Shown here: positions 51,471 through 59,903 of the stretch, piece after piece | Position numbering within the stretch: the first letter of the stretch is position 1 | Layout of the letters: each line of letters begins with the position of its first letter | Assembly (NCBI RefSeq): GCF_001885585.1 | Contig: NZ_LSRP01000057.1 | Span: 48,298-112,297 of the forward strand | Direction: 5' to 3' | DNA from: Pararhizobium antarcticum | Lineage (GTDB): Bacteria; Pseudomonadota; Alphaproteobacteria; Rhizobiales; Rhizobiaceae | Length of the DNA: 64,000 nt | Program-made: the position numbers and the translations under genes | Notes under the pieces: generated by a model | Databases searched by the model: none | What the model was told of the DNA's origin: nothing | The model's input: the letters and a program-made list of their open reading frames with translations, nothing else

Positions 51471-51495
51471 AACGCGTTGACCGGGAAAAAGTTCC
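51471..51495 (-). promoter_or_regulatory. EcfG (RpoE2-type) promoter of rpoH2
   Basis: Read on the minus strand, GGAAC and CGTT are separated by exactly 16 bases, matching the alphaproteobacterial general-stress-response consensus GGAAC-N16/17-CGTT. It points toward rpoH2. In Sinorhizobium rpoH2 is known to depend on RpoE2. Confidence 0.75.
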
Positions 51496-51601
51496 GCGGT
51501 CTGTCTGTGGTTGGCCATTTTTCATCACCTGCGACTTGTCGCGTCGTCAGCCGTGCTGCGCGGGGTTTTCTGTGCGTGCCGGACTTTTCACGCTTGCCGC
51601 A

Positions 51602-51625
51602 AAAGTTAAAAAAGCGTTAACTTTT
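51602..51625. promoter_or_regulatory. CtrA-type box within a 9-bp inverted repeat
   Basis: AAAGTTAA-AAAAGCG-TTAACTTT is a perfect inverted repeat that contains TTAA-N7-TTAA(C). It lies about 95-115 bp upstream of the GNAT gene. Regulator identity is inferred from the consensus only; an AT-rich palindrome could also bind other factors. Confidence 0.45.
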
Positions 51626-51716
51626 GATCATGGTCCCCAACAGTCACCTGTGGGAAGTTCAACATCGGTGGCTTCGCGGGATTCCTGTTGGTGCGTCATG
51701 GGTCTAGAGTTTCGCT

Positions 51717-52223
51717 ATGAAAACACTGTCAATTGATGTCCGTCCGGGGGAGCCGAGAGACGCCTTTGCGATAGCGGACGTCCACCGCGTCTCCTGGCTG
51801 CAGGCCTATGCTGGCCTTATTCCGCACAGGCCGTTGAACCATATGGTCGATCGCCGAAATGAAAGCTGGTGGCGCAAGGCGACGCGCGGCCCTGCCACGC
51901 TTCTTGTTGTCGATGTGGCCGGCGTGATTGCCGGTTATGCGACGCTGGGCCTCAATCGTGCCCGTGCCCTGCCGCAGGAAGGCGAAATCTACGAAATTTA
52001 TCTTCGCCCGGAATATCAGGGGATCGGCCTTGGCCGGATCCTGTTCGGCGAGGCCAAAAGCCTGCTGAGATCGCTCGGCTGCAAGGGACTGGTCGTCTGG
52101 TGCCTCGAGGACAGCCATCATGCCGACCGGTTCTTCCGCACGGCGGGCGGACGAGACCTTTGCGAGGGTATGGAAGACTTTGGCGAAAAGAATCTCAAGA
52201 AGATCGGCTATATCTGGGACTGA
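51717..52223 (+). CDS. GNAT-family N-acetyltransferase
   Basis: This 168-residue acetyltransferase has the acetyl-CoA-binding motif A as EIYEIYLRPEYQGIGLGRIL (Q/RxxGxG/A form), followed by motif B with VVWCLEDSHHADRFF. The N-terminal part begins VRPGEPRDAFAIADVHRVSW. The substrate is unknown. No clear ribosome site precedes the ATG, so the start is uncertain by a few codons. Confidence 0.85.
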   Translation: MKTLSIDVRPGEPRDAFAIADVHRVSWLQAYAGLIPHRPLNHMVDRRNESWWRKATRGPATLLVVDVAGVIAGYATLGLNRARALPQEGEIYEIYLRPEYQGIGLGRILFGEAKSLLRSLGCKGLVVWCLEDSHHADRFFRTAGGRDLCEGMEDFGEKNLKKIGYIWD

Positions 52224-52435
52224 TCCCCTCGGGTCTGCTGCGGAAACGTGTTCGATCGCGCGTCGGACATTGGGTTCGCGCAGCCCTTGATCGAACTGCT
52301 TCTGTGGGCCATGGGCAGACGCATGTTGCGTCGGGACCCGGCCAATTTCGGCTGTGAACCGAAAGTCATGTTGCGTTGCCGCATGTTTCGCTTTATCGGG
52401 TTTCCAGCATTTCATCGCTGATCTGGGAGACACCT

Positions 52436-52972
52436 ATGCGTATCGACGCAATTTCCATTGGAAAGAATCCACCCGAAGATATCAACGTCATCGTCGAGGT
52501 GCCGGTTGGCGGCCATCCGATCAAGTATGAAATGGACAAGGAAGCCGGCACGCTGGTGGTCGACCGTTTCCTCTATACGCCGATGACCTATCCGGGAAAT
52601 TACGGCTTCGTTCCGCACACGCTGTCCGATGACGGTGACCCGATCGACGTCCTGATCGCTTCCACCCGTCCGCTGGTGCCAGGCTGTGTCATCAATGTGC
52701 GCCCGATCGGCGTCATGATGATGGAAGACAATTCGGGCAAGGACGAAAAGATCATCGCCGTTCCGAACTATCACCTCACCAAGCGCTACGACAAGGTCAA
52801 GGACTACACCGACCTTCCGGAAATCACGCTGCAGCAGATTGAGCATTTCTTCGAGCACTACAAGGATCTGGAGCCCGGCAAGTGGGTCAAGATCTTCGGC
52901 TGGAAGGACGTCACCGTCGCCCAGCAGCTGATTGTCGAAGCCATCGAGCGCGCCAAGACCGTCCAGAAGTAA
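52436..52972 (+). CDS. ppa: Inorganic pyrophosphatase
   Basis: This cytosolic family I pyrophosphatase hydrolyses PPi and drives biosynthesis. The product has 178 residues, with [21 protein letters not shown], the signature DGDPIDVLI with metal-binding Asps, and [13 protein letters not shown]. The ATG at 52436 gives the canonical length, rather than the longer frame to 52376. It has its own strong terminator. Confidence 0.96.
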   Translation: MRIDAISIGKNPPEDINVIVEVPVGGHPIKYEMDKEAGTLVVDRFLYTPMTYPGNYGFVPHTLSDDGDPIDVLIASTRPLVPGCVINVRPIGVMMMEDNSGKDEKIIAVPNYHLTKRYDKVKDYTDLPEITLQQIEHFFEHYKDLEPGKWVKIFGWKDVTVAQQLIVEAIERAKTVQK

Positions 52973-52999
52973 ACGGCTCCATCAACGGGCCAGACAAAC

Positions 53000-53033
53000 A
53001 AACACCTCCGGATCTGCCGATCCGGAGGTGTTT
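53000..53033 (+). terminator. Rho-independent terminator of ppa
   Basis: A perfect 15-bp stem (AAACACCTCCGGATC and its complement) with loop TGCC lies 27 bases after the stop. The stem ends in a short T-tract. It may also serve the convergent YggT gene. Confidence 0.88.
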
Positions 53034-53090
53034 CTGTTTCGGGCTCTTGCCGAGGCCACGCTGCCGCATATGTGCAGTAGAGACGAGGGG

Positions 53091-53390
53091 TCAGTCGACG
53101 CCGAGCAGCGCCGGTGCGATCGTCGTGTTGAGAAAGAGCTGCAGGAAATACAGAATGACCAGGACGACCAGCGGCGAAAGATCGACACCGCCCATGTTCG
53201 GCAGGATGCGCCGGATCGGACGATAGAGCGGTTCTGTCAGCTGGTACAGCGAGCGACCGATCATGTTGATCGCCTGGTTGTTCACATTGATCACGTTGAA
53301 GGCATAGAGCCACGAGAAGATGGCCGATGCGATGATCAGGAACCATGCGATGTTGATGATGAAGTTCAGTGTGCCAATGACAGCAATCAT
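53091..53390 (-). CDS. YggT family membrane protein
   Basis: This 99-residue protein of the YggT family (CcsB-like) has two hydrophobic helices, around residues 5-30 and 70-90, separated by a conserved loop LTEPLYRPIRRILPNMGGVDLSP. The family is linked to membrane processes and osmotic or division phenotypes in some bacteria. The start at 53390 has GGAGA six bases upstream; the long frame to 53663 is unsupported. Confidence 0.9.
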   Translation of the reverse strand: MIAVIGTLNFIINIAWFLIIASAIFSWLYAFNVINVNNQAINMIGRSLYQLTEPLYRPIRRILPNMGGVDLSPLVVLVILYFLQLFLNTTIAPALLGVD

Positions 53391-53525
53391 GCCAGTCTCC
53401 AATTCTTTGTTGACAGACATGTAGACATTGACGCGTAAACCGGCAAGTCCGCGCCGTGCACCGGTCGAAACATGTTTAACGTGCACGCCGGCTTTATATT
53501 GCTTCCGAATGAAAGAGACTGACGC

Positions 53526-54803
53526 ATGTCCTCCCTTCAAGGCGCAGACCGGTTTGCGGCTTTCCGCCATGTTTCCTATACCCGCTTCTTCTTCGCCCGC
53601 TTCCTGGCCTCCTTCGCGATCCAGATCGTCAGCGTTTCGGTGGGCTGGCAGATGTACGCGCAAACGCAGAACACGCTGTATCTCGGCCTGATCGGCCTTT
53701 TCCAGTTTCTGCCTTCGCTGGCTCTCATTCTGGTGACTGGTTCCGTCGCCGACCGCTACAATCGCCGCGCCATCGTTTCGATCTGCATGGTCATCAGTGC
53801 ACTCTGCGCTGCCGCCCTGCTTGCGTTGACCCTGGCTGATGCGTTTACACCCTGGCCGGTGTTTGCCATCCTGATCGTCTTCGGCATCGAGCGCGCCTTC
53901 ATGGCGCCGGCCGTCCAGTCGCTCGCGCCCAATCTTGTGCCGCCACGCGATCTGTCGAATGCCGTTGCCTGGAATTCCTCGTCCTGGCAGACGGCCGCCA
54001 TTCTGGGGCCGGTCGCTGGGGGTTTGCTCTACGGGGTGAGTGCGATCGTTGCCTATTCGCTGGCGCTCGGCTTTCTGGTGCTGTCATCCATTCTCGTCCT
54101 CATGATTGAAAAGCCGGTCCAGCGGGTGCTGCGCGAGGCTGCCAGCTGGTCCTCTATCCTGGCCGGCTTCCGTTTCATCCGCTCGGAAAAAGTGGTGCTC
54201 GGGGCGATTTCGCTCGATCTCTTTGCCGTCCTGCTCGGCGGCGCCGTTGCGCTGATGCCGGTGTTCGCCAGCGATATCCTCGTGCTGGGACCACTCGGCC
54301 TCGGGTTGCTTCGGGCTGCGCCGGGCATTGGTGCGATCGCCGTTGCCATCGTGCTGGCCACCTATCCCATCCGCCATCGCGCCGGCGTCCTGATGTTCAC
54401 GGGTGTGGCGCTGTTCGGCGTGGGAACGGTGATCTTCGGCCTGTCGCAGGTCGCGTGGCTGTCGATTGCCGCCCTGATGCTGATGGGGGCTGCGGATATG
54501 ATCTCGGTCTATGTCCGGGAAACCCTGATCGCGCTCTGGACCCCGGATGCCGTGCGCGGACGGGTCAATGCGGTCAACATGGTGTTCGTCGGCGCTTCCA
54601 ACGAGCTTGGCGAGTTTCGAGCGGGAACCATGGCGCATTTCATCGGCGCAGTGCCGGCCGTGGTCATCGGCGGTGTCGGCACATTGGTGGTGTCCGTCAT
54701 CTGGGCGCTCGGCTTTCCGCAATTGCGCCGGATCGATTCGCTCGATGTACCCGCGCATATTGTCGAACGACCGGAAGCGGCTGACCCGACCGCAGTGCTC
54801 TGA
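53526..54803 (+). CDS. MFS transporter (EntS-like subfamily)
   Basis: This 425-residue permease has about 12 hydrophobic helices. FRHVSYTRFFFARFLASFAIQ at the N-terminus and the loop TGSVADRYNRRAIV (motif A) are seen, as is VPPRDLSNAVAWNSSSWQ after helix 4, which is typical of the Bcr/EntS-like, siderophore-exporter-related MFS group. The cargo is unknown. It converges with the amidotransferase gene with 15 bases between stops. Confidence 0.87.
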   Translation: MSSLQGADRFAAFRHVSYTRFFFARFLASFAIQIVSVSVGWQMYAQTQNTLYLGLIGLFQFLPSLALILVTGSVADRYNRRAIVSICMVISALCAAALLALTLADAFTPWPVFAILIVFGIERAFMAPAVQSLAPNLVPPRDLSNAVAWNSSSWQTAAILGPVAGGLLYGVSAIVAYSLALGFLVLSSILVLMIEKPVQRVLREAASWSSILAGFRFIRSEKVVLGAISLDLFAVLLGGAVALMPVFASDILVLGPLGLGLLRAAPGIGAIAVAIVLATYPIRHRAGVLMFTGVALFGVGTVIFGLSQVAWLSIAALMLMGAADMISVYVRETLIALWTPDAVRGRVNAVNMVFVGASNELGEFRAGTMAHFIGAVPAVVIGGVGTLVVSVIWALGFPQLRRIDSLDVPAHIVERPEAADPTAVL

Positions 54804-54818
54804 CGCTTCAGGACAACG

Positions 54819-55547
54819 TCAGACGCAGGTCTTTTCGCCCTTGCGCTGGAAGATCAGCGACAGGAAATTGTCCATCCAGGCGCGCAGCGGGCCATCATGC
54901 TGCAAACGTCCGTCCAGATGCGCCTTGCCCATCTGGGCCCCCGGCAGTTCGAACCGGTGCGCGCCATGCACGACCCAGCGGTGCATCATTGCACGGGTCA
55001 GTTCGCCGTGAAACTGGATGCCCCAGGCGTTGTCGCCATAGCGGAAGGCCTGGTTCGGATAATAATGGCCTGAGGCCAGAAGTTCGGCGCCCCTTGGCAG
55101 GTCGAAACCTTCGCGGTGGAACTGGTAGACCATGTCGGGCCAATCAAGCAGCGCCCGCCCGCCGTCGGTCCCCCGCAGCGGATACCAGCCGATTTCGGTC
55201 AGACCCTCGTCATGCGGCGCGACGATCCCGCCGAGATGGCGCACCAGCATCTGGGCGCCGAGGCAGATGCCAAGAAACGGACGGTTCTCCGACAGCGGCA
55301 CGGCCAGCCAGTCGATTTCCCGACGCACATAATCCTCATTGTCATTGGCGCTCATCGGTCCGCCGAAGACGACGGCGCCGGAATGGCCGTCGAGGGTCGA
55401 GGGCAGGGGATCGCCCAGCACCGGACGGCGGATGTCGAGATTGAGGCCCTTCTCGAGAAGCAACTGGCCGACACGGCCTGGGCTCGATCTTTCCTGATGC
55501 AGGACGATGAGGACCGGCCTTTTGGTGTCGCGATGGTCGAAAAGCAT
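54819..55547 (-). CDS. Class I glutamine amidotransferase-like protein
   Basis: This 242-residue protein has the class I glutaminase fold with nucleophile elbow FLGICLGAQM (Cys95), GWYPLRGTDG, and the catalytic His-Glu region QFHGELTR. It resembles GMP-synthase-like amidotransferases (the YfeJ/GuaA-N group) that act without a fused synthetase. Substrate unknown. It sits six bases after terB at the end of the hem operon. Confidence 0.86.
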   Translation of the reverse strand: MLFDHRDTKRPVLIVLHQERSSPGRVGQLLLEKGLNLDIRRPVLGDPLPSTLDGHSGAVVFGGPMSANDNEDYVRREIDWLAVPLSENRPFLGICLGAQMLVRHLGGIVAPHDEGLTEIGWYPLRGTDGGRALLDWPDMVYQFHREGFDLPRGAELLASGHYYPNQAFRYGDNAWGIQFHGELTRAMMHRWVVHGAHRFELPGAQMGKAHLDGRLQHDGPLRAWMDNFLSLIFQRKGEKTCV

Positions 55548-55553
55548 GTCGCC

Positions 55554-56042
55554 TTACGTTTCCTGTTGTGCCCCGGTCTCCTCCACCACGTCGAACTTCG
55601 CCGCCACTTCCTGGCGCTTGATGATCCGGTCCCGCCCCGAGACGCCCAGGAGATCGGCAATGCGCCAAATCACATGGTCCTCCATCTCGCTGCGTTTGCC
55701 GTCCGCATAAACAATCTCCCACAACATGCCGACGAGGTCGATCCTCTGTTCCTCGGAGAAGTGTCGCTTGATGTCGGAGGTGAAGCGGAAGAAGTCGATC
55801 GCCTGGCTCTCTGCCGTCTCGCCGGCGGCAATCAGCGCATTCAGGGTCGAATCGTCGAGCTGGTAATGATCCTTGATCATCCCCCGCACCTTCTTGCGCT
55901 CCGATACCTCCGTTTCGCCGTCTGCTTCCATGACCTGGATGCAAAGTGCCATCACGGCAATGCGCGGATCGCCAGCCTCGATTACGGTCGGTGACGTCGC
56001 CTCGGTCAGGCTTTCGAGAAAACTGCGAAATCGTTCAAACAT
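55554..56042 (-). CDS. TerB-family protein
   Basis: This 162-residue helical protein has the TerB (tellurite-resistance B-like) fold. It carries two acidic helical repeats, MEADGETEVSERKKVRGMIKDHYQL and the second VYADGKRSEMEDHVIWRIADLLGV, each with the A-D-G-(E/K)-x(2)-E pattern that binds metal in relatives. Its role is unknown; tellurite resistance is not implied. It lies 29 bases after hemY and six before the amidotransferase gene. Confidence 0.86.
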   Translation of the reverse strand: MFERFRSFLESLTEATSPTVIEAGDPRIAVMALCIQVMEADGETEVSERKKVRGMIKDHYQLDDSTLNALIAAGETAESQAIDFFRFTSDIKRHFSEEQRIDLVGMLWEIVYADGKRSEMEDHVIWRIADLLGVSGRDRIIKRQEVAAKFDVVEETGAQQET

Positions 56043-56071
56043 GATGATCCAAACAACGAGGGCGGGACAAT

Positions 56072-57727
56072 CTAGAACACGCGGAATGTCGTCTTTTCTA
56101 GTGGCTTTTCCTTGCGCACGCCCGGATCGTCGGGCGCATGGCCGAAAAAGGGTTCCGTGAGTGCTGCGTCCGGTTTCTTTCGCGCGCCGACCGCATCGGT
56201 GACGATCGTTTCCGGCTGCTTTTCAGTCTCCGGGCTCGTTTCGACCTTCACGGCAGGCTGTTCGACAACGGCGACGGCCACAGGTTGCGGCTCCGGCACC
56301 ACAGTCTCGGCTGGCTCCAATATCTCCGGCGCCTGCGCGACTGTTTCATCCGTCCGGACCGGAGGGACGTAAACCGGCGGCAGCGCCCGGATGGCGGCAT
56401 CAATGCTGCTCAGCGCGCCGTCCTCGACTGGTCCCGAGAGTTGGCTGACCGGCGCTTTCCATTCGAATGCATCAAGCCGGCCGCTGACCGCCGACACGGG
56501 CAGCCAATCCGGCGATGTCACGCCGTCGGCAGTCCAGGCGGGATCACGGGGGCTTTTCAACGCCTGGTTCATCCAGTGGCGGATGCGGCCATCGTCACCG
56601 GTATCGGCTTCCTCGATATCCGCCAAAAGGAGAAACACGCTTTCGCTCGGCGCAAGCCTTGCAGCGGCCTCGGCCTTGCTGCGGGCAAGCTGCAGTTCGC
56701 GGGCTTCCAGGGCCGCTTCGGCAACCGTTGCCAGTGCCACCGCATTGTTCGGCTTCAGCGCCTCCAGCTTGCTCGCACGTTTCAGCCGGTCGGTTGCGGA
56801 ATCGCCGTTGCGAGCCCGCACGTAGAGCCTTGCCACTTCGGGCTGTGGCTCGTGTTTCCAGAGCTTTTCCAGGATCGAGGCGCCCTTGCGCAGGTTGTCC
56901 TCGCGAAAATAGGCCTTCGCGGCAATCAGGCCGGCGGGCACAAGCGTTTCGGACAGTTTCAGCGCCGCTGTCGCGTCCTCGCGGGCGCCCTTCGGATCGG
57001 ATTCCAGCTTTTCGGAGGCACGCGCTGTCAAAAGCACCGCCTTTTTGCGGTCTGCATCCTTGCGGTCCAGCACATGCGCAGCCCGGCTCTGGTCGATCAG
57101 CCGGATGGCCTCGTCCCATTGGCCGGTCTGGCCGCGATAATCGAGCGCAGCAAGCGTCGCCCAGGGCAAATGCGGCGCCTTGTCGGCCGCGCGCTCGGCG
57201 TATTGCCGGGCAGCTTCGTTGGCACCCAGTCTTTTGGCTTCGAGATAGAGCCCGCGCAGGCCGAGTTCGCGTGTTTCCGGATCGTCGGCCATCAGCTCGA
57301 ATTTCTTGCGGGCATCGTCATACTTGCCGTCGATCAGCGCTGTCTGCGCCTCCAGCAGGTGGATCAAAGGCTCCTGGTCCGCACTGAGCAGGCCCTTTGT
57401 CCGGGCGGTCATCTTGCGCGCCAGATTGGCATCGCCGGCACCGGCGGCAATCAGGCCTGTCGACAGAGACTGGTATCCGCGGTCGCGCTTGCGTGCCCGG
57501 AAATAGCGGGTGATCGAGTGTGGCGACAGCCAGACCACGCGCACGATCCAGACGGTGATGAGGATTGCCGCGACCAGTGAGGCGAGCAGCGTTGCCGCCA
57601 CCATCAGGCTCATCTCGATGCGCTGTCCCTGCCAGATCAGCGAGAGTTCGCCCGGACGGTCGGCAAGCCAGGAAAATCCTGCGCCAAGCGCCAGGATGAT
57701 GAGGATGAAAAACAGGATACGGATCAT
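56072..57727 (-). CDS. hemY: Heme biosynthesis-associated TPR protein HemY
   Basis: This 551-residue inner-membrane protein has two N-terminal transmembrane helices (about 2-20 and 40-65) and a large tetratricopeptide-rich domain. It is the HemY_N family type, not protoporphyrinogen oxidase. The C-terminal 100 residues are Pro/Val/Glu-rich and low complexity. I chose ATG 57727 with GAGGAA upstream rather than the TTG before it. It is co-transcribed with hemC, hemD and the Mic60-like gene, the order seen in many alphaproteobacteria. Confidence 0.92.
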   Translation of the reverse strand: MIRILFFILIILALGAGFSWLADRPGELSLIWQGQRIEMSLMVAATLLASLVAAILITVWIVRVVWLSPHSITRYFRARKRDRGYQSLSTGLIAAGAGDANLARKMTARTKGLLSADQEPLIHLLEAQTALIDGKYDDARKKFELMADDPETRELGLRGLYLEAKRLGANEAARQYAERAADKAPHLPWATLAALDYRGQTGQWDEAIRLIDQSRAAHVLDRKDADRKKAVLLTARASEKLESDPKGAREDATAALKLSETLVPAGLIAAKAYFREDNLRKGASILEKLWKHEPQPEVARLYVRARNGDSATDRLKRASKLEALKPNNAVALATVAEAALEARELQLARSKAEAAARLAPSESVFLLLADIEEADTGDDGRIRHWMNQALKSPRDPAWTADGVTSPDWLPVSAVSGRLDAFEWKAPVSQLSGPVEDGALSSIDAAIRALPPVYVPPVRTDETVAQAPEILEPAETVVPEPQPVAVAVVEQPAVKVETSPETEKQPETIVTDAVGARKKPDAALTEPFFGHAPDDPGVRKEKPLEKTTFRVF

Positions 57728-57739
57728 CAAATTCTTTCC

Positions 57740-58981
57740 TCAGCCCTGATTGGTCATGACGCCAGCGACGGCCGCGTCAATCAGGCTTTCGACCCGGATG
57801 CGCTGGTCGAGCTTCGTCTTGAAGTCGGCGCCTGCGGACTTTGCCTCTTCCGGCAAGGCCTGCCATTCGAGGCTGGCGCCCTTGAAGTCGCCATTCGTCA
57901 GCTTGTTCTCGATCCGCGCCACAACAGCGGCAGGACCTTCGCCCTCGACACTGCCGACCGGGCGCACCCGGATGGCGGAGGATGCGCTGTCGATCAGGCG
58001 GGAGAAGACGCCCTGGTTCGGATCTTTAAACTCGCTGGCCTCCAGCATGGCATCGGCGGTCGACGGGAAATCGCGGATCATGTCGGCGCGCGACGCAATC
58101 CCGGTCGTTGCATCGCCGGCAAGGCCCGTGACCGCCGGATCTTCGGCCGCGATGCTTTTCAGGGCATCAAGTTCGGCAAGGAACGGCCCGCCGCGATCAA
58201 TCGCGGTCTTCAGCGCCGTCACGGCCACGGCACGGGCCAGTTGCACGTCGCTTGCCGGCTCGTCGATCTTTTTTTCCGCTGCCTCGATGCGGCTCGAAAG
58301 CTCGGTGGTCGTGGTCTCGGTCGAGGCCTGCGCATCGGCAAGGCCGGATTTGAGCGCCGCGAGTTCATTGGTGAGATTGGTTATGCTGGCCTCGAGCCCC
58401 GAAAGGTCGGCGGCCGTGCCGCTTCCGGCCTGCGCCGTGTTCTGTTCAAGTTCGGCAAGGCGCGTCTCGAGCGGCGCGAGATCGACCGTTTCCGAGGCCG
58501 GCGGGACGGCGGCAAGCTGCACCTTCAGCGCCTCGACATCCGCTGCCAGGGTTTGGCTGACATTGCTTCCGGTGTCGGGTGCGAGCGATGGCAGAACGCC
58601 GGCATATTGCAGGCCGCCGGCGCCGAGAAGCGTGATCAGGCCGCCCAGAATGCCGGCCGCCAGCGCGCCCGCGCTGGACGGTGGTCGGGCCGGCTCTGTC
58701 CGATCGTGCACCGGTTCCTCGGCACGGGTTGGCTCTTCGGCAAAAGCTGCAGCTGCGGATTCCGCTCTGGCCTCCGTTTCCGGCGTGTCCATGTTCTCGG
58801 ACGGGAGAGGCGATGCGGCGTTTTCCTCCGTTCCTGCCGTCGAAACAACCGGCTCTTCGGCCGGGGTTTCGGGCAGGTCGGCGCGCTCCGCCGCGTCCGG
58901 CCGCTCTGTGTTGGCCTCCAGCTCGATGGTCAAGGACTGCTGATCGGGTTTCGAACGGCGCGGCGGGGTATCCGGTACCAT
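57740..58981 (-). CDS. Mic60/mitofilin-like inner membrane protein
   Basis: This 413-residue protein has a proline- and acid-rich N-terminus (about residues 1-100), one transmembrane helix near 105-130 and a long coiled-coil region (about 150-260) of the kind found in mitofilin. The C-terminal mitofilin-signature-like domain begins near LARAVAVTALKTAIDRGG. Alphaproteobacterial Mic60 homologues have been described as encoded among heme-synthesis genes, and this one sits between hemD and hemY. ATG 58981 has GGGAAGAG upstream; the frame reaching 59020 is less likely. Confidence 0.85.
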   Translation of the reverse strand: MVPDTPPRRSKPDQQSLTIELEANTERPDAAERADLPETPAEEPVVSTAGTEENAASPLPSENMDTPETEARAESAAAAFAEEPTRAEEPVHDRTEPARPPSSAGALAAGILGGLITLLGAGGLQYAGVLPSLAPDTGSNVSQTLAADVEALKVQLAAVPPASETVDLAPLETRLAELEQNTAQAGSGTAADLSGLEASITNLTNELAALKSGLADAQASTETTTTELSSRIEAAEKKIDEPASDVQLARAVAVTALKTAIDRGGPFLAELDALKSIAAEDPAVTGLAGDATTGIASRADMIRDFPSTADAMLEASEFKDPNQGVFSRLIDSASSAIRVRPVGSVEGEGPAAVVARIENKLTNGDFKGASLEWQALPEEAKSAGADFKTKLDQRIRVESLIDAAVAGVMTNQG

Positions 58982-59195
58982 GGTCTTCTCTTCCCGTTGA
59001 ATTGTTCGCATGAATTTCAAGTCTGGCTTTAAACCTAGACACGCAGACCGCCTAGGGAAAGCCCCTCCTGCATAATTCCTTGAAGCGGGTTCGCTTTCTG
59101 GATGAATTTATGCTGCAGGTTTAGCCTGTTAGAGCGTGTTGCGCGTGTCCAAAATGACCTGCGGCGTTCTCCGGTCGATTGGCCGCAAGACCGTT

Positions 59196-59900
59196 TTAGA
59201 GAAGCCTCAACAGGCTGTCTTCATCCGGCGTCGTGGCCACCGCGACATTGCCTGTCGTCGACGGCAGAATTCGGGCGATGGCGGGGCTGAGGCAGAGATA
59301 ACGCAGGTCAGGTGTTTCTTCAGCGCCCCGCAGATCGAGAAAAAGACGTGCGGTTTCGCTCGAATACAACAGAACGGCATCTGGCGGCGTCTCGGCCAGA
59401 ATTGTCTGCAGGCGCGTTTTTACGCCATCCACCGGCACCATCCGGTAGCATTCCACCACTTTGAACCTGATCCCGTCGCGACGCAGGCTCGCCTCGAAGT
59501 CTGGCGAGCGCGGTGCGCCGGCCAGATAGAGTGTCTGTCGTGGGTCGGTAGCGGCAAGCGACGCTGCCAGCATTCTGGCAAGCGACCTGCCGGTTCCGGT
59601 TCCGGTCATGATGTTTCGAAAGCCGAGCGCCCGGGCGGCACTTGCAGTTGCCGTGCCGACGCAGAAAACCGGCGTGTCGAGATGGTCCTTGATGTCGTTC
59701 GCAATCGAGGCCAGGGTCTCTGCAGCCTGGGCGCTTGTCAGCGCCAGCGCTGCATAGTCCTGCCTTAGGGCGCTGCGTGCGACATCCGCGTCGGCAACAC
59801 TTTGCATCAGCGGCAGGACGAGCGCCTCATGCCCCAGTTCCTGCAGCCGACGTGCCGTTTTCGAGGCGGCCGGTTGCGGACGGGTAACAAGGATGCGCAT
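59196..59900 (-). CDS. hemD: Uroporphyrinogen-III synthase
   Basis: This enzyme cyclises hydroxymethylbilane to uroporphyrinogen III with inversion of ring D. The 234-residue product starts [16 protein letters not shown]. It has the weakly conserved HemD features: [28 protein letters not shown] and [16 protein letters not shown]. Assignment rests on these and on its place three bases after hemC. It is followed by a 214-bp gap to the Mic60-like gene, which may hold a second promoter. Confidence 0.93.
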   Translation of the reverse strand: MRILVTRPQPAASKTARRLQELGHEALVLPLMQSVADADVARSALRQDYAALALTSAQAAETLASIANDIKDHLDTPVFCVGTATASAARALGFRNIMTGTGTGRSLARMLAASLAATDPRQTLYLAGAPRSPDFEASLRRDGIRFKVVECYRMVPVDGVKTRLQTILAETPPDAVLLYSSETARLFLDLRGAEETPDLRYLCLSPAIARILPSTTGNVAVATTPDEDSLLRLL

Positions 59901-59903
59901 GGC

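Larger units (their letters stand above)
51260..51716. other. Divergent promoter region between rpoH2 and the GNAT gene
   Basis: These 457 bases contain no convincing gene. They hold the EcfG-type promoter for rpoH2 at 51471-51495, giving a leader of about 200 bases, and a perfect inverted repeat with a CtrA-type box at 51602-51625. A short open frame at 51417-51620 overlaps both and shows no family features. Confidence 0.6.

Noticed and set aside
51417..51620. 67-residue frame between rpoH2 and the GNAT gene
   Set aside because: It overlaps the EcfG promoter and has no ribosome site or recognisable family.
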